Below, one piece after another: positions 27,031 to 35,995 of a DNA stretch of 40,570 nt. The stretch is taken from NCBI RefSeq assembly GCF_001439605.1, contig NZ_LMBX01000036.1:465-41034 (forward strand). The letters are read 5' to 3'. The DNA comes from Cytobacillus praedii (GTDB lineage: Bacteria; Bacillota; Bacilli; Bacillales; Cytobacillaceae). Both the position numbers and the translations under genes were made by a program. Within the stretch, counting starts at the first letter, position 1. Every line of letters begins with the position of its first letter. Below the pieces are notes generated by a model. The model was not told the origin of the DNA and did not search any database. It was given only the letters and a program-made list of their open reading frames with translations.

Positions 27031-28467
27031 ATGGATCAACAAATAAATAAAAAAGTATTACTGTTTGTGCTGCTGCTTGGAGGATTTTTATCGATTTTAA
27101 ATCAAACACTTTTAAATGTTGCATTAAGCAGATTTATGGAAGTGTTTAATGTTAGTGCAACCACCGTTCAATGGTTAGCAACAGGATTCATGCTCGTTAA
27201 CGGTATACTGATTCCGGTAACGGCTTTTTTAATGAAGCGTTTTTCTACACGTCAGTTATTTATAAGCTCGATGCTATTATTATTAATCGGTTCTATATTT
27301 TGTGCGATTTCAGCAAATTTTACGGTTTTATTAATAGGACGCATGATTCAAGCTGCAGGTGCTGGTATTATCATGCCGCTTATGATGGGTATCGTTATGT
27401 TTATTTTCCCGCCAGAAAAACGTGGGAGCGCAATGGGCCTAATAGGTCTTGCCATGATCTTTGCGCCAGCGATTGCACCAACATTATCTGGCTTTGTCAT
27501 TGAATATGTATCATGGCGCTGGTTGTTTATCGGCTTAATCCCACTTGTAGGAATTGTTATCTTATTAGCATTCAAATATTTAATTAACGTATCTGAAGGA
27601 TCAAAAGCAGATTTGGATGTGCTAAGTTTCATCCAATCAACAATCGGTTTTGGGCTAGTATTGTATGGATTCAGTAATGCTGGCAGTCACGGCTGGGACG
27701 ATGCGGTGGTGTTATCGTCGATTATTGCGGGGATTTTAGTGCTAGTGTTATTCACAATGCGTCAATTACGGGCTAGTGATCCGTTCTTAAATGTTCGAGT
27801 GTTCCAGAACAAAACATTTACAATGACATCTCTCATTAACATTATCGTAACGATGATGTTATATGCTGATATGATTTTGCTGCCGATCTATTTACAAGAT
27901 GGGCGCGGCTTTACAGCATTTGATGCAGGACTATTATTATTGCCAGGGGCCATCATCAATGCACTCTTATCACCTGTTACCGGAAAATGGTATGATCGAT
28001 TCGGTGCGAAGCCCCTATTCATTATTGGTTTAATTTTTGTTATTCCTTCGATGTGGATTGTAACCGACTTAACGCAAAACACGACATATACTTTCTTGAT
28101 GATTCGTACGATCTTCTTACGTATCGGTTTAAGCTTTATAACAATGCCACTGAATACAGCTGGCTTAAATGCATTACCTAAGGACCTTATTACACATGGC
28201 ACAGCCGTAAACAATACGGTTCGTCAAATTGCAGGGGCAATTGGTACGGCGGTTGTTGTAACCATTTATACATCGAAAGCAACAGACTATGCAGGCGATT
28301 TAGTTCATCAAGGTGTAACAGAAAGAATTAAAGAACTGTCATCTATTTTTGCCTCAAGTGAATCATACTACTTCATGATGATTTTAGCGGTGGTTGCACT
28401 TGTGATCACAATTCTGACACCGCTGAAAAAACCAATGCCAGCTGAAAAAGCAGAAGAGATGCAATAA
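27031..28467 (+). CDS. DHA2 family multidrug exporter, LmrB-like
   Basis: A 478-residue MFS protein with about 14 membrane helices, close to LmrB and EmrB in pattern. It shows LNQTLLNVALSRFM in helix 1, VQWLATGFMLVNGILIPV in helix 2, RMIQAAGAGIIMPLMM, and WRWLFIGLIPL. A drug/proton antiport role follows from the family. The ribosome binding site AGAGGAGG lies about 12 bases before ATG 27031, with an overlapping out-of-frame ATG at 27021 (a 9-codon frame) between them. Divergent from its likely TetR repressor. Substrate unknown. Confidence 0.88.
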   Translation: MDQQINKKVLLFVLLLGGFLSILNQTLLNVALSRFMEVFNVSATTVQWLATGFMLVNGILIPVTAFLMKRFSTRQLFISSMLLLLIGSIFCAISANFTVLLIGRMIQAAGAGIIMPLMMGIVMFIFPPEKRGSAMGLIGLAMIFAPAIAPTLSGFVIEYVSWRWLFIGLIPLVGIVILLAFKYLINVSEGSKADLDVLSFIQSTIGFGLVLYGFSNAGSHGWDDAVVLSSIIAGILVLVLFTMRQLRASDPFLNVRVFQNKTFTMTSLINIIVTMMLYADMILLPIYLQDGRGFTAFDAGLLLLPGAIINALLSPVTGKWYDRFGAKPLFIIGLIFVIPSMWIVTDLTQNTTYTFLMIRTIFLRIGLSFITMPLNTAGLNALPKDLITHGTAVNNTVRQIAGAIGTAVVVTIYTSKATDYAGDLVHQGVTERIKELSSIFASSESYYFMMILAVVALVITILTPLKKPMPAEKAEEMQ

Positions 28468-28549
28468 ACATGGAATCCGTAAGTTGATACAACCTTTGGA
28501 GGATCTTCCCTATAGTGTAGTCTTCTCCGGCATTATAAAAATAAAAGGA

Positions 28550-28577
28550 CCCCTTTCTAGTATAAACTCGAAAGGGG
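28550..28577. terminator. Bidirectional terminator between the MFS gene and a convergent gene
   Basis: CCCCTTTC (28550-28557) pairs with GAAAGGGG (28570-28577), loop of 12; A-rich before and T-containing after. It lies between the convergent genes ending at 28467 and 28584. Confidence 0.75.
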
Positions 28578-28583
28578 CTTTCC

Positions 28584-28925
28584 TTATGCATCAAGTGTTT
28601 CAATATAAAATTCTGTTACTCTCGTTCTCTCTTCATCTGCTTTTGCCTGGCAAAACAGTACGATTGGGCTTTCTTCATCGTCGAACCATAAGTACCTTAT
28701 TTCAGCGCAAAATCCGCTGTTATCATTATATTCATACACATCTATTTCCATTTCTTCGTTGCTAGGCGGCAATGAAAGGATTCCTTGTTCCTGAAACACT
28801 TCCTTCAAGAAGTTTTCCGTTTCCTCATTTAATTTATTCTCTTCTTTCAGTTTATCATAGCGTAGATGGACTAAATCAACAAATGCTTCTTTCGTCAATT
28901 GCCTGATTTGCTCTTCAATTGTCAC
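28584..28925 (-). CDS. Small acidic protein of unknown function
   Basis: A 113-residue, very acidic soluble protein. The GTG start at 28925 is preceded by AGGAGGTGATT at normal distance, which makes it a real gene. It opens with helical EEQIRQLTKEAFVDLVHLRYDKL and ends with strands containing GFCAEIRYLWFDDEESPIVLFC, read in pieces as GFCAEIRYLWFD and SPIVLFCQAKADEE. No catalytic motif, signal or membrane helix is visible. I cannot name the family with confidence. It stands alone between the exporter and the MerR gene. Confidence 0.7.
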   Translation of the reverse strand: MTIEEQIRQLTKEAFVDLVHLRYDKLKEENKLNEETENFLKEVFQEQGILSLPPSNEEMEIDVYEYNDNSGFCAEIRYLWFDDEESPIVLFCQAKADEERTRVTEFYIETLDA

Positions 28926-29044
28926 TTTCCAATCACCTCCTAATGTTATATTTTGACATTACCATATGGCAGTGTCTTGATGGAAGTGCTAAAGTCATGC
29001 ATAGCAAGGAAGTTTGTATAATATTGCTTGATTTTTTTAGAGCT

Positions 29045-29076
29045 ATTGACTATTCCCTTAGGTAATGGTTTAAGAT
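29045..29076 (+). promoter_or_regulatory. MerR-type promoter with 20-bp spacer
   Basis: TTGACT (29045-29050) and TAAGAT (29071-29076) are separated by 20 bases, too long for sigma-A alone, and the spacer holds the dyad ATTCCCT-T-AGGTAAT with one mismatched pair. This is the layout on which MerR proteins act by twisting DNA. It lies just before the MerR gene, so it is probably self-activated. Confidence 0.75.
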
Positions 29077-29094
29077 GATTTTGAGGTGAAGAAC

Positions 29095-29979
29095 GTGTTG
29101 ATTAGTGAAGCAAGCAAATTAGCAAATTTGACTAAAAAGGCAATTAACTATTATATAGAACAAAATCTGATTTTTCCTGACAGCTTAGAAAATGGGTATC
29201 GGCATTTCAGTGACAAGGATGTTGAACGCTTAAAGGAGATTTCCGTTTTACGAAAACTTGGTCTTAGTATAGAAGAAATTAAAATGATATGTACGGATGA
29301 TGCTAGCTCTGCAATTCAAAAGATATCCGTACGGAAGGAATTAAGTTTACAGCGGGATAAAGCCCAAAAAGCTATACTTGATAAACTTAGTTATGGCTAT
29401 AGCTTTGCTGAAATTCACAAGGAATTAGAAGCCATTGAGCAGAGTGCAACTGTAACAGAAAAGTTACTGGAAGCATTTCCAGGATACTACGGACGATTTA
29501 TTTGCTTACATTTTGCACGGTTTTTGGACGAGCCTATTGAAACGAGTGAACAGCAAGCTGCTTATGAAGAAATTATCGCGTTTTTGGATAACGCACCATC
29601 TATAGACTTTCCTATAGAAATACAATCGTTTTTAGTAGAAAACACAAAACATATCAATACAGACGACATTCATGACATGATAGAGAACACAAAAAAATCT
29701 TTAGAAGATCCACAGAAGTTTTTATCGGGAAATAGGGAGAGGTTAGAACAATACCTAGAATATAGGCAATCTGAAGAATATAAACAATCGCCGGTTTATC
29801 ATATGCAAAAAATACTGAAGGAATATAATCGTACAAGTGGGTATAATGATGTCTTTATTCCCGCGATGAAAAAGTTAAGTAGTTCTTATGCAAAATATTA
29901 TGAGCAAATGGAAAATGCAAACGAAAAATTACTTTTACAGTACCCTGAAATTGCTGCGTTGAACAAATTAAATGAGTAA
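29095..29979 (+). CDS. MerR family transcriptional regulator
   Basis: A regulator of about 294 residues. The N-terminal MerR winged helix shows ISEASKLANLTKKAINYYIE and YRHFSDKDVERLKEISVLRKLG (in pieces NGYRHFSDKDVERL and ISVLRKLGLSIEEI). A coiled dimerisation helix and a long helical C-terminal domain of about 180 residues follow. That domain has no Cys cluster for metal sensing, so a hydrophobic drug or other ligand is more likely. GAGGTG at 29083-29088 supports GTG 29095 or TTG 29098 rather than the GTG at 29086. It is preceded by a MerR-type promoter. The gene has no partner beside it, so its target is unknown. Confidence 0.85.
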   Translation: MLISEASKLANLTKKAINYYIEQNLIFPDSLENGYRHFSDKDVERLKEISVLRKLGLSIEEIKMICTDDASSAIQKISVRKELSLQRDKAQKAILDKLSYGYSFAEIHKELEAIEQSATVTEKLLEAFPGYYGRFICLHFARFLDEPIETSEQQAAYEEIIAFLDNAPSIDFPIEIQSFLVENTKHINTDDIHDMIENTKKSLEDPQKFLSGNRERLEQYLEYRQSEEYKQSPVYHMQKILKEYNRTSGYNDVFIPAMKKLSSSYAKYYEQMENANEKLLLQYPEIAALNKLNE

Positions 29980-30015
29980 AGACTGCGTCCTTAAAATTAG
30001 GAGGCAGTCTTTTTT
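29978..30015 (+). terminator. Terminator of the MerR gene
   Basis: AAAGACTGC (29978-29986) pairs with GCAGTCTTT (30004-30012), with a further TCCT/AGGA pairing inside, followed by TTTTTT. It starts at the stop codon of the MerR gene. Confidence 0.85.
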
Positions 30016-30076
30016 ATATATGAATTTCTTATATATATTAATCCTTAATAATTATAGTTTTTTTGAACAATGAAAA

Positions 30077-30214
30077 CTATCTAATATAACAACTTGTTAC
30101 CTCCTGATTTTGTTGAGTTGACATATAAAAAAATGCCTGTATGTCTTCAATACTAAGACCTATTTTCCTTGCTTCCATAATTAATTGGACCCATTCTTGT
30201 TCTAATTTATCCAT
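30077..30214 (-). CDS. sinI: SinI-type antirepressor, 45 residues
   Basis: A short gene with ATG at 30214, preceded by GGAGG at 8 bases, and TAG at 30077-30079. The product of 45 residues reads MDKLEQEWVQLIMEARKIG at the start, then LSIEDIQAFF. This closely follows the SinI/SlrA pattern LDQEWVELMVEAKxxxISxEEIRxYL of B. subtilis, the helical hook by which SinI binds SinR. SinI frees biofilm genes from SinR. No sinR is in the window, so it may act on a SinR or SlrR encoded elsewhere. It lies alone between a MerR gene and a MalT-like regulator, with about 390 bases upstream that show no other gene. Confidence 0.82.
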   Translation of the reverse strand: MDKLEQEWVQLIMEARKIGLSIEDIQAFFYMSTQQNQEVTSCYIR

Positions 30215-30600
30215 GTTTTTACCTCCGTTAATAATTGATAAGATTCCGCTTGTAGTTACTCCTTCACGTATAGAGGGATGAGAAGTGTAGGTGAAGTAAG
30301 ACTGGTTGTAATATTTGGAAAATAATTCAAAGTATCTAAATCGGAATATTGCGAATTTTTTTCGTAGAGTACATGATATTGTATACTAAGTGATTAATTC
30401 CCTTCTTAAAGAAAAAATATTTTTAAAGACTTAAAAAAGCTCATTGATCCCATAAATAATGTATTAATATGTTATGAATGATTTTTGATGTTTTTATACG
30501 AAATGTAAGGTTAACACACTTATTATAATAATAAACAAATTCAGTTTATATCTGCTATTGAGGAATGTTAATATTTTACTATTAGCTAATGAATTAATTA
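30215..30600. other. AT-rich intergenic stretch upstream of sinI
   Basis: No gene or RNA is visible here. It must contain the sinI promoter on the minus strand and the 3' side of the LuxR-type gene's transcript. I saw no clear Spo0A box or SinR box, but did not align carefully for degenerate forms. Confidence 0.5.
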
Positions 30601-30628
30601 AAAAAACACATCCATCAATAGGATGTGT
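30601..30628 (-). terminator. Terminator of the MalT-like regulator gene
   Basis: ACACATCC (30606-30613) and GGATGTGT (30621-30628) form an 8-bp stem with a 7-base loop; on the minus strand it is followed by a run of six T. It lies 26 bases after the stop of the regulator gene. Confidence 0.85.
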
Positions 30629-30653
30629 CAGTAAATACAGTTATTATTAGCGG

Positions 30654-33203
30654 CTAAAGGTTCCATTCTTTTGCTAATAAGATTGCTTGTGTTCGGGATT
30701 GTACTCCAAGCTTGCTATAAATAGTAGTTAAATAGACGCGAATGGTTCCTTCAGAAAGAAATAATTGACTAGCAATCTCCCGGTTTGATGCACCACTTGC
30801 TAATAATTGGAGGACATCTAATTCACGAGGGGTAAGTATGTCTTTACTTGATTCATCGGTCATTTTATGCTTAGTCTTTAACAAATCTTCAACATAGGAA
30901 AGGGGAACAGAATTCCAATTATCATTTGAATGCTTTTGTCGAAACGTTAGATATTTTTTTAATAGCAGAATGCTATCTGCATCGTCAAGAAAGATTCTTT
31001 TATATCCAAAGGAAGAACCTAATTCCATTGCTTTATGTACGGTGTGAAAGGCTAATTCTAAACGATCTATTTTCAGATAACTAATTGCTTCAAGTAGTGT
31101 GGCTTCTATAATCGTTGAAATTTGATTTTCATTTAATGCTTTTTCTTTTACACGGATAGCGATTGTCAACGCCTTTTGAATATCATTAGTTGCTAATAAA
31201 AAACGCACGTAAGTGAGCAGCCAGAATTCTTGTCCTAATTCAATTTTAAGCATGTCTGGTCTTTTCATTTTGAACAGTTCGATTTCTGCATTTGTTCTGT
31301 TTGATTCCATTAGATAACAATGAGCCTTCATCGCTTGCAATGAACGAATCCAATACCATTCAGTCACACCTTCCATGGCATGATCTAAAACAGCGTGAGC
31401 GGCGGTAAATTGCCTTTTTGCCATATAAATCCTACTTTTTAATAGATAGAGAGGGATGGATAAACCAGAATCTTGAAAACGATAAGCATATTTCAATCCT
31501 CCTCCTATTTCATCCATTGCATCTTCAAGTAAATTTGCTTCATATAGTATTTCGGCTAACACAGCATAGCTAAATCCCATCATATTTTGTTCTTTAAATT
31601 CGCTTTGGCGAAAGAAATTTGCAAATCCAATCGACTCTTCTATTGGAGAGAATTTTCCTTTTGATCCGATTAATGTACGGGATATCTTTGCTTCAAACTG
31701 ATTGTATTGCATTGGAATATGATCCCATCTAGAACTCACTCTTCCCACTGTAAGTTGTTTTACAATAATCTCTACCATTTGTTCCGGGTTATCCCCAATT
31801 GCCATGAGGACATATGCTTTTAAAGTAGTCAAAATACTCACAACACCTTGATGATCAGGTTGATCCATCCATTGATTAACAGCATGCCTTTGTTCCAGTT
31901 CATCGATTAATTTCTTTGCTTTTTGTAAGTTGGGAATAGAGGTTAGTGCAATGATATACATGACAAGCGTTTCAAAGGGAAGAGAATAGTTATTGGTTCG
32001 TAATAATTCCACCCAGCGCACAAATGTTGATAGTTGTCCTGTTGTAAAAATATCAACAAGGTAGGTTGTAATCCATAAATCCGCTAAATCATAGATTTCT
32101 TGCTGTAATACTAATTCAATTGCAGAAACGTAATCTCCTTTTTCGCATAAAAGGGTCGCAGCCTTCTTATAATATGCAGCCACTTGTTCTTCAGGATATT
32201 TGTTTCTCATTTCTGATTGAAGAACATCTGCGAATAAATGATGATAACGAAACACAGGACGATTTGAAGATAGACGAACGGTAAACACGCCTTTTTCGAC
32301 AAGCTTTACTAATACATCGTAACTATCAATACGATCCGTTAATAAATTACAAACCTTGGGTTCCAGCATGTTTAGGACAGAGGTTTGTAAAAGGAAATCC
32401 TGCGTAGAAGGTGAAAGTGTTTCGAAGATTTCTTTCATCAAATATTCGGCCACAAATGGATGTGTTCCATCAAATTTGTCCACACTGAATTCATCTTTGG
32501 CAATGGATAAACTTGCTAATTGTATACCAGTCACCCATCCCTCCGTTAAATCCAACACATCTTGATATAATTTGCTACCATTTAATAAAAAATTTTTCTT
32601 TTTATATAAGGCTTCCACTTCCTTATAAGTAAAACATAGCTGCTTAAAACCAATCTCCGTAATCCATGATTTTACTCGCCATTTAGCTAAGGGAAATGGC
32701 AGGTTCGTTCGACTTAATATATAAACACGCGTGTTATTTGGCAAATAATCAATAAAGCGAATCATCATCTCATGAATAATAGGATGCTCAATATAGTGAT
32801 AGTCATCTAAGACAATATGTAAATTTTCTTTAACAGAGCTAATTTCATTTAAGAAAGAATCAATTATAAGCTCATATGGGGATTGAGGATGTGAAGTGAA
32901 TAGTGGAAATAGTCGAGTAGCTAAATCATTATTAAGTGCGTCAGACATGGATTGTATGACATATTTCCAAAAACGAATCGGATCATTATCAATCGCATCA
33001 ATCGAAAACCAAGAAGTAGGTTCGTCCATTTTGCATATCCACTGACTAAGAATAGTTGTTTTCCCATAACCACCTGGTGCTTGGATAATTGATAATTTTG
33101 TAGAATTCCCTTTTTTTAATAATTGCTGGAGCCGATCTCGATTGATTGCCATTTTTGCAATACTTGGTACTTTTGTTTTAGAATCCAACCAAATAGTATT
33201 CAT
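30654..33203 (-). CDS. MalT-like LuxR family regulator (LAL type)
   Basis: A large ATP-dependent regulator of 849 residues. An N-terminal P-loop APGGYGKTT lies at residues 42-50, with a Walker B-like LHIVLDDYHYI segment. The central and C-terminal half is helical, of the TPR type. The last 60 residues are a LuxR helix-turn-helix (LTPRELDVLQLLASGASNRE, then IASQLFLSEGTIRVYLTTIYSKLG in pieces). This order is that of MalT and other large LuxR (LAL) regulators, which are activated by a small ligand and ATP. GGAGGAGGG precedes the ATG. No operon partner, so the target and ligand are unknown. Confidence 0.9.
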   Translation of the reverse strand: MNTIWLDSKTKVPSIAKMAINRDRLQQLLKKGNSTKLSIIQAPGGYGKTTILSQWICKMDEPTSWFSIDAIDNDPIRFWKYVIQSMSDALNNDLATRLFPLFTSHPQSPYELIIDSFLNEISSVKENLHIVLDDYHYIEHPIIHEMMIRFIDYLPNNTRVYILSRTNLPFPLAKWRVKSWITEIGFKQLCFTYKEVEALYKKKNFLLNGSKLYQDVLDLTEGWVTGIQLASLSIAKDEFSVDKFDGTHPFVAEYLMKEIFETLSPSTQDFLLQTSVLNMLEPKVCNLLTDRIDSYDVLVKLVEKGVFTVRLSSNRPVFRYHHLFADVLQSEMRNKYPEEQVAAYYKKAATLLCEKGDYVSAIELVLQQEIYDLADLWITTYLVDIFTTGQLSTFVRWVELLRTNNYSLPFETLVMYIIALTSIPNLQKAKKLIDELEQRHAVNQWMDQPDHQGVVSILTTLKAYVLMAIGDNPEQMVEIIVKQLTVGRVSSRWDHIPMQYNQFEAKISRTLIGSKGKFSPIEESIGFANFFRQSEFKEQNMMGFSYAVLAEILYEANLLEDAMDEIGGGLKYAYRFQDSGLSIPLYLLKSRIYMAKRQFTAAHAVLDHAMEGVTEWYWIRSLQAMKAHCYLMESNRTNAEIELFKMKRPDMLKIELGQEFWLLTYVRFLLATNDIQKALTIAIRVKEKALNENQISTIIEATLLEAISYLKIDRLELAFHTVHKAMELGSSFGYKRIFLDDADSILLLKKYLTFRQKHSNDNWNSVPLSYVEDLLKTKHKMTDESSKDILTPRELDVLQLLASGASNREIASQLFLSEGTIRVYLTTIYSKLGVQSRTQAILLAKEWNL

Positions 33204-33470
33204 TCATTCCCTCCTCCTTAGATTACGTGGAGTATGCGACAACATTATTATTTCAAATAACATTTTTTAATAAAATATATAATAAGGGATTTATTGGATG
33301 AAGTTTTGCTGGCTATTTTTTGTAAGCCCAATAATGATAGACAATCTGAATAAATTATAAAATTAATTGTCAATAAATACAAATTTTTCAGAACTATTGT
33401 CATAAAACTGTAGAATTTAGGTAATAGAGTGTCTTTTCGAAAAAGTTAATAAGTAGGGGGAGTTTTGTAC
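33204..33470. other. Intergenic stretch between the LuxR gene and a broken gene
   Basis: AT-rich, without a gene. A TTGTCA at 33397-33402 could be a -35 element for the rightward short frame, but I see no convincing -10 with it. Confidence 0.4.
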
Positions 33471-33806
33471 ATGTACTCTTTAGGAATTGATTTTTTCTCC
33501 TTTACATTATTAGGAAACAAAAAGGATCCTTTATCGGTTCGTTATTAAAATCTCCATCAGAGAAATACGATAGCAGACGTTGTTCGTGGCAAAAAGATTG
33601 AAATAGGGCCGGGTCGTCAATTTGGATTGGTGGAGTATACAAATGAGTTCAAGCATGCTTCCATTATCAAAGATGACAAAAAAGACAAAGTGTTAAAGGC
33701 AAAAATAAGGCATTTAATTATTACAGTAAAAGCTTTGACTTTCAGGATCATTGTCATAACTGGGACAATGATCCTGTCCCTCTGTCCCTTCCTCTATATT
33801 GCTTAG
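33471..33806 (+). pseudogene. Broken gene with in-frame stop, possible bactofilin-like tail
   Basis: AGGGGGAG and ATG 33471 start a frame that ends at TAA 33546 after 25 residues (MYSLGIDFFSFTLLG start). The same frame then stays open to TAG 33804. The part after the stop reads DVVRGKKIEIGPGRQFGLVE, then YTNEFKHASIIKDD. The IEIGPG-x(n)-VEYT pattern resembles the C-terminal part of small polymer-forming cytoskeletal (bactofilin-like) proteins, though this is weak. Most of such a gene is missing, so this is read as a deletion remnant. The last 50 bases overlap the opposite AraC gene. Confidence 0.4.
33744..33775. terminator. Hairpin at the end of the AraC-type gene
   Basis: AGGATCATTGTC (33744-33755) is perfectly complementary to GACAATGATCCT (33764-33775) with an 8-base loop. 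It overlaps the stop of the AraC gene at 33754. No T run follows on either strand, so it may stabilise the mRNA 3' end rather than terminate. Confidence 0.5.
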
Positions 33807-35028
33807 GTGTTAATCCGGTATGTTTTTTGAAGGTTTTTATAAAATAGCTTTGATCGTTGAAGTTTAAAAATGTGCCGATTTCCGAAATCGAATAGTTCGT
33901 TAAATCCAATAGCTTTTTTGCTTCGTCTATTCGAAGCTGCTGAATAAATTCGCTTATAGAAATACCAACTTCTTTTTTAAAAAGAGAGGATAAATAATTG
34001 GGACTTAAATGACATATTTCTGCTAGGTGATCAAGTGAGATGTCGCCATACAAATGGTTATAAATATAGTTCTGACAAGCAGTGATGGGTGCCGAATATT
34101 TTGCTTCATTTAATTGGTGCACACGATTGGTAAAATCACTTATGGCTTCTTCTGTTAACTTCAGAATGGCTTTCAAACTTCCTAATTCCTCGAGTTGCTG
34201 AATATAGAAATCACTTAAAGTAAAGGCAAGTTCATCATTTAAACCACCTTCAATCGCGGCTCTGCAAACAAGAGCAATTCCTGTGATCATCAGATTTTTT
34301 TCACTTCTTAATCGATTTCGTTTGGACAACAGCCCCAATTCTGCTTCACCGATAATTGAGTAGTCGAAAATATCCTTTAATTTATCTTTTTGGCCGTGTT
34401 TAACATAATCGAGCAAAACTCGTTCATATGAAAGGTTTGAATGAAAAATTAAATTCCTTCTACCATTAGAAAGCTCAAGATCCAAATTCTCTGATTCAAT
34501 GTTAACCAGGTTCAACTCATGATTGTTTTGTATGACAAATGATTTATCTAACTTTTTACGGTAAATCAAAAAATACATTAATAAGCTGATCGCCAGCAGC
34601 TGCTGTTTATCAATAATAGGAACGGAGTGATAGTAGTCAATAAGCTTTCTTTTATTCACGTTTCCCTTAAAGGCGTCAACTATTTTGGAGATATTTGCAT
34701 CAGAAATTTCTGATTCAAGGACGGGTCCCGCTATAATAGAACCTAAAAAGTGATTCTCTAATTTCAAATTAATAAAAAAGAAGTTCAAATTAGAATTTGA
34801 AAAGAAGATAGGAAAATCATTGGGATCCTCTTCATTAGAATATAAACTTATCTGTTGCTTGAACGGGACATCATATGGATTTCTCCGCATGTCACTTGTT
34901 GAAATTTCGTATTCAACCTCGCCTAGTGTATTGACATAATAAACGGGAATTTGATGAGCTTCATAAATTAACTGACAAATAGATCGTAATTCTTCTTTTG
35001 GCATTTCCATTTTAATTACAAGCTCCAT
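33754..35028 (-). CDS. AraC family transcriptional regulator with N-terminal sensor domain
   Basis: A 424-residue regulator. The last 100 residues are the double helix-turn-helix of AraC proteins, with ISLDHLAEICHLSPNYLSSL (first HTH) and YSISEIGTFLNFNDQSYF plus the tail KKHTGLTPKQYR (second). The first 170 residues look like a sensory domain: it starts with a PAS/PocR-like pattern (PVYYVNTLGEVEYEI) and is rich in beta strands. ATG 35028 lacks a clear ribosome binding site; ATG 35010 with GGAG upstream is an alternative. It is divergent from the SDR gene with a 139-base spacer, so it probably controls it. Ligand unknown. Confidence 0.85.
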   Translation of the reverse strand: MELVIKMEMPKEELRSICQLIYEAHQIPVYYVNTLGEVEYEISTSDMRRNPYDVPFKQQISLYSNEEDPNDFPIFFSNSNLNFFFINLKLENHFLGSIIAGPVLESEISDANISKIVDAFKGNVNKRKLIDYYHSVPIIDKQQLLAISLLMYFLIYRKKLDKSFVIQNNHELNLVNIESENLDLELSNGRRNLIFHSNLSYERVLLDYVKHGQKDKLKDIFDYSIIGEAELGLLSKRNRLRSEKNLMITGIALVCRAAIEGGLNDELAFTLSDFYIQQLEELGSLKAILKLTEEAISDFTNRVHQLNEAKYSAPITACQNYIYNHLYGDISLDHLAEICHLSPNYLSSLFKKEVGISISEFIQQLRIDEAKKLLDLTNYSISEIGTFLNFNDQSYFIKTFKKHTGLTPKQYRGRDRGTGSLSQL

Positions 35029-35167
35029 TCAAGTTTAGTTGAATTTATTTTGTGTATTAAAGATGATAAAAAAATACTATTATTCGTAAAATATTGCAAT
35101 AAATATAGCTTTGCAAGTTTTAAAATAATTGATGTATCAACTATTTAATAACAAGGGGGAGCTATAA

Positions 35168-35926
35168 ATGGAATTAACAAACAAAATTGCTGTCATAACT
35201 GGAGCAGGAAGCGGGATTGGCAGAGCAAGCAGTTTGAAACTTGCTGGTGAAGGCGCAACCGTTGTTCTAGTCGATTTCAATAAAGAAACAGGGGAAGAAA
35301 CATTAAAGCTTGTTAAAGAACAGGGCGGAGAAGGGATCTTCGTTCAAGCAGATGTTTCAAAAGATGAAGAAGTACAAAATTATGTAAATAAAGCAGTCGA
35401 AACATATGGACGTATAGATGTATTTTTCAATAATGCAGGTATTATTCAAAAGTTTGCTCCATTCACTTCAGTGGAAGAATCTGAATTTGATCGAATTATG
35501 GCGATCAATGTAAAAGGGGTCTTCCTTGGCATGAAATATGTGTTAAAAGTAATGGAAGAGCAAGGCAGTGGTTCTATTATTAACACGGCTTCTACTGCTG
35601 GAGTTCGTCCTGAGCACAGTGTAGCAGTGTATTCTGCAAGTAAGCATGCAGTGATAGGCTTTACAAAAGGGGCTGCATTAGAATATGCTAATAAGGGAAT
35701 CCGTATTAATGCCCTATGTCCTGGCGGTGTTCAAACAGCCTTAACTGCTAGTGTAGCCACTCAATTTGAAAAAGGCGGTTATGTTCCAGAAGAGATTTCA
35801 AATATGAGAATGGGCCGTTATGCTGACCCGAAAGAACTAGCTGAAATGGTTTCTTTCTTAGCATCAGATCGAGCAAGCTATATGACAGGTTCGGTTGTTC
35901 TTGTGGATGGCGGATTGACATTATAA
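35168..35926 (+). CDS. NAD-dependent short-chain dehydrogenase/reductase
   Basis: A classical SDR of 252 residues. The cofactor loop TGAGSGIG is at residues 11-18, NNAG at 88-91, and the catalytic triad is S142, Y155 and K159 (YSASK). D36 at the end of the second strand (VVLVDFN) indicates NAD(H) rather than NADP(H). It ends with the usual MTGSVVLVDGGLTL. GGGGGAG precedes ATG 35168. It is divergent from the AraC-type regulator, suggesting substrate-inducible expression. The substrate, probably an alcohol, sugar or ketone, cannot be told from sequence. Confidence 0.88.
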   Translation: MELTNKIAVITGAGSGIGRASSLKLAGEGATVVLVDFNKETGEETLKLVKEQGGEGIFVQADVSKDEEVQNYVNKAVETYGRIDVFFNNAGIIQKFAPFTSVEESEFDRIMAINVKGVFLGMKYVLKVMEEQGSGSIINTASTAGVRPEHSVAVYSASKHAVIGFTKGAALEYANKGIRINALCPGGVQTALTASVATQFEKGGYVPEEISNMRMGRYADPKELAEMVSFLASDRASYMTGSVVLVDGGLTL

Positions 35927-35995
35927 GCTATATTTAGCGAACATCCTTATGAATTAATCGTAATATAGAAAGAGGAAAGGAGGTGCTTCCATAAA

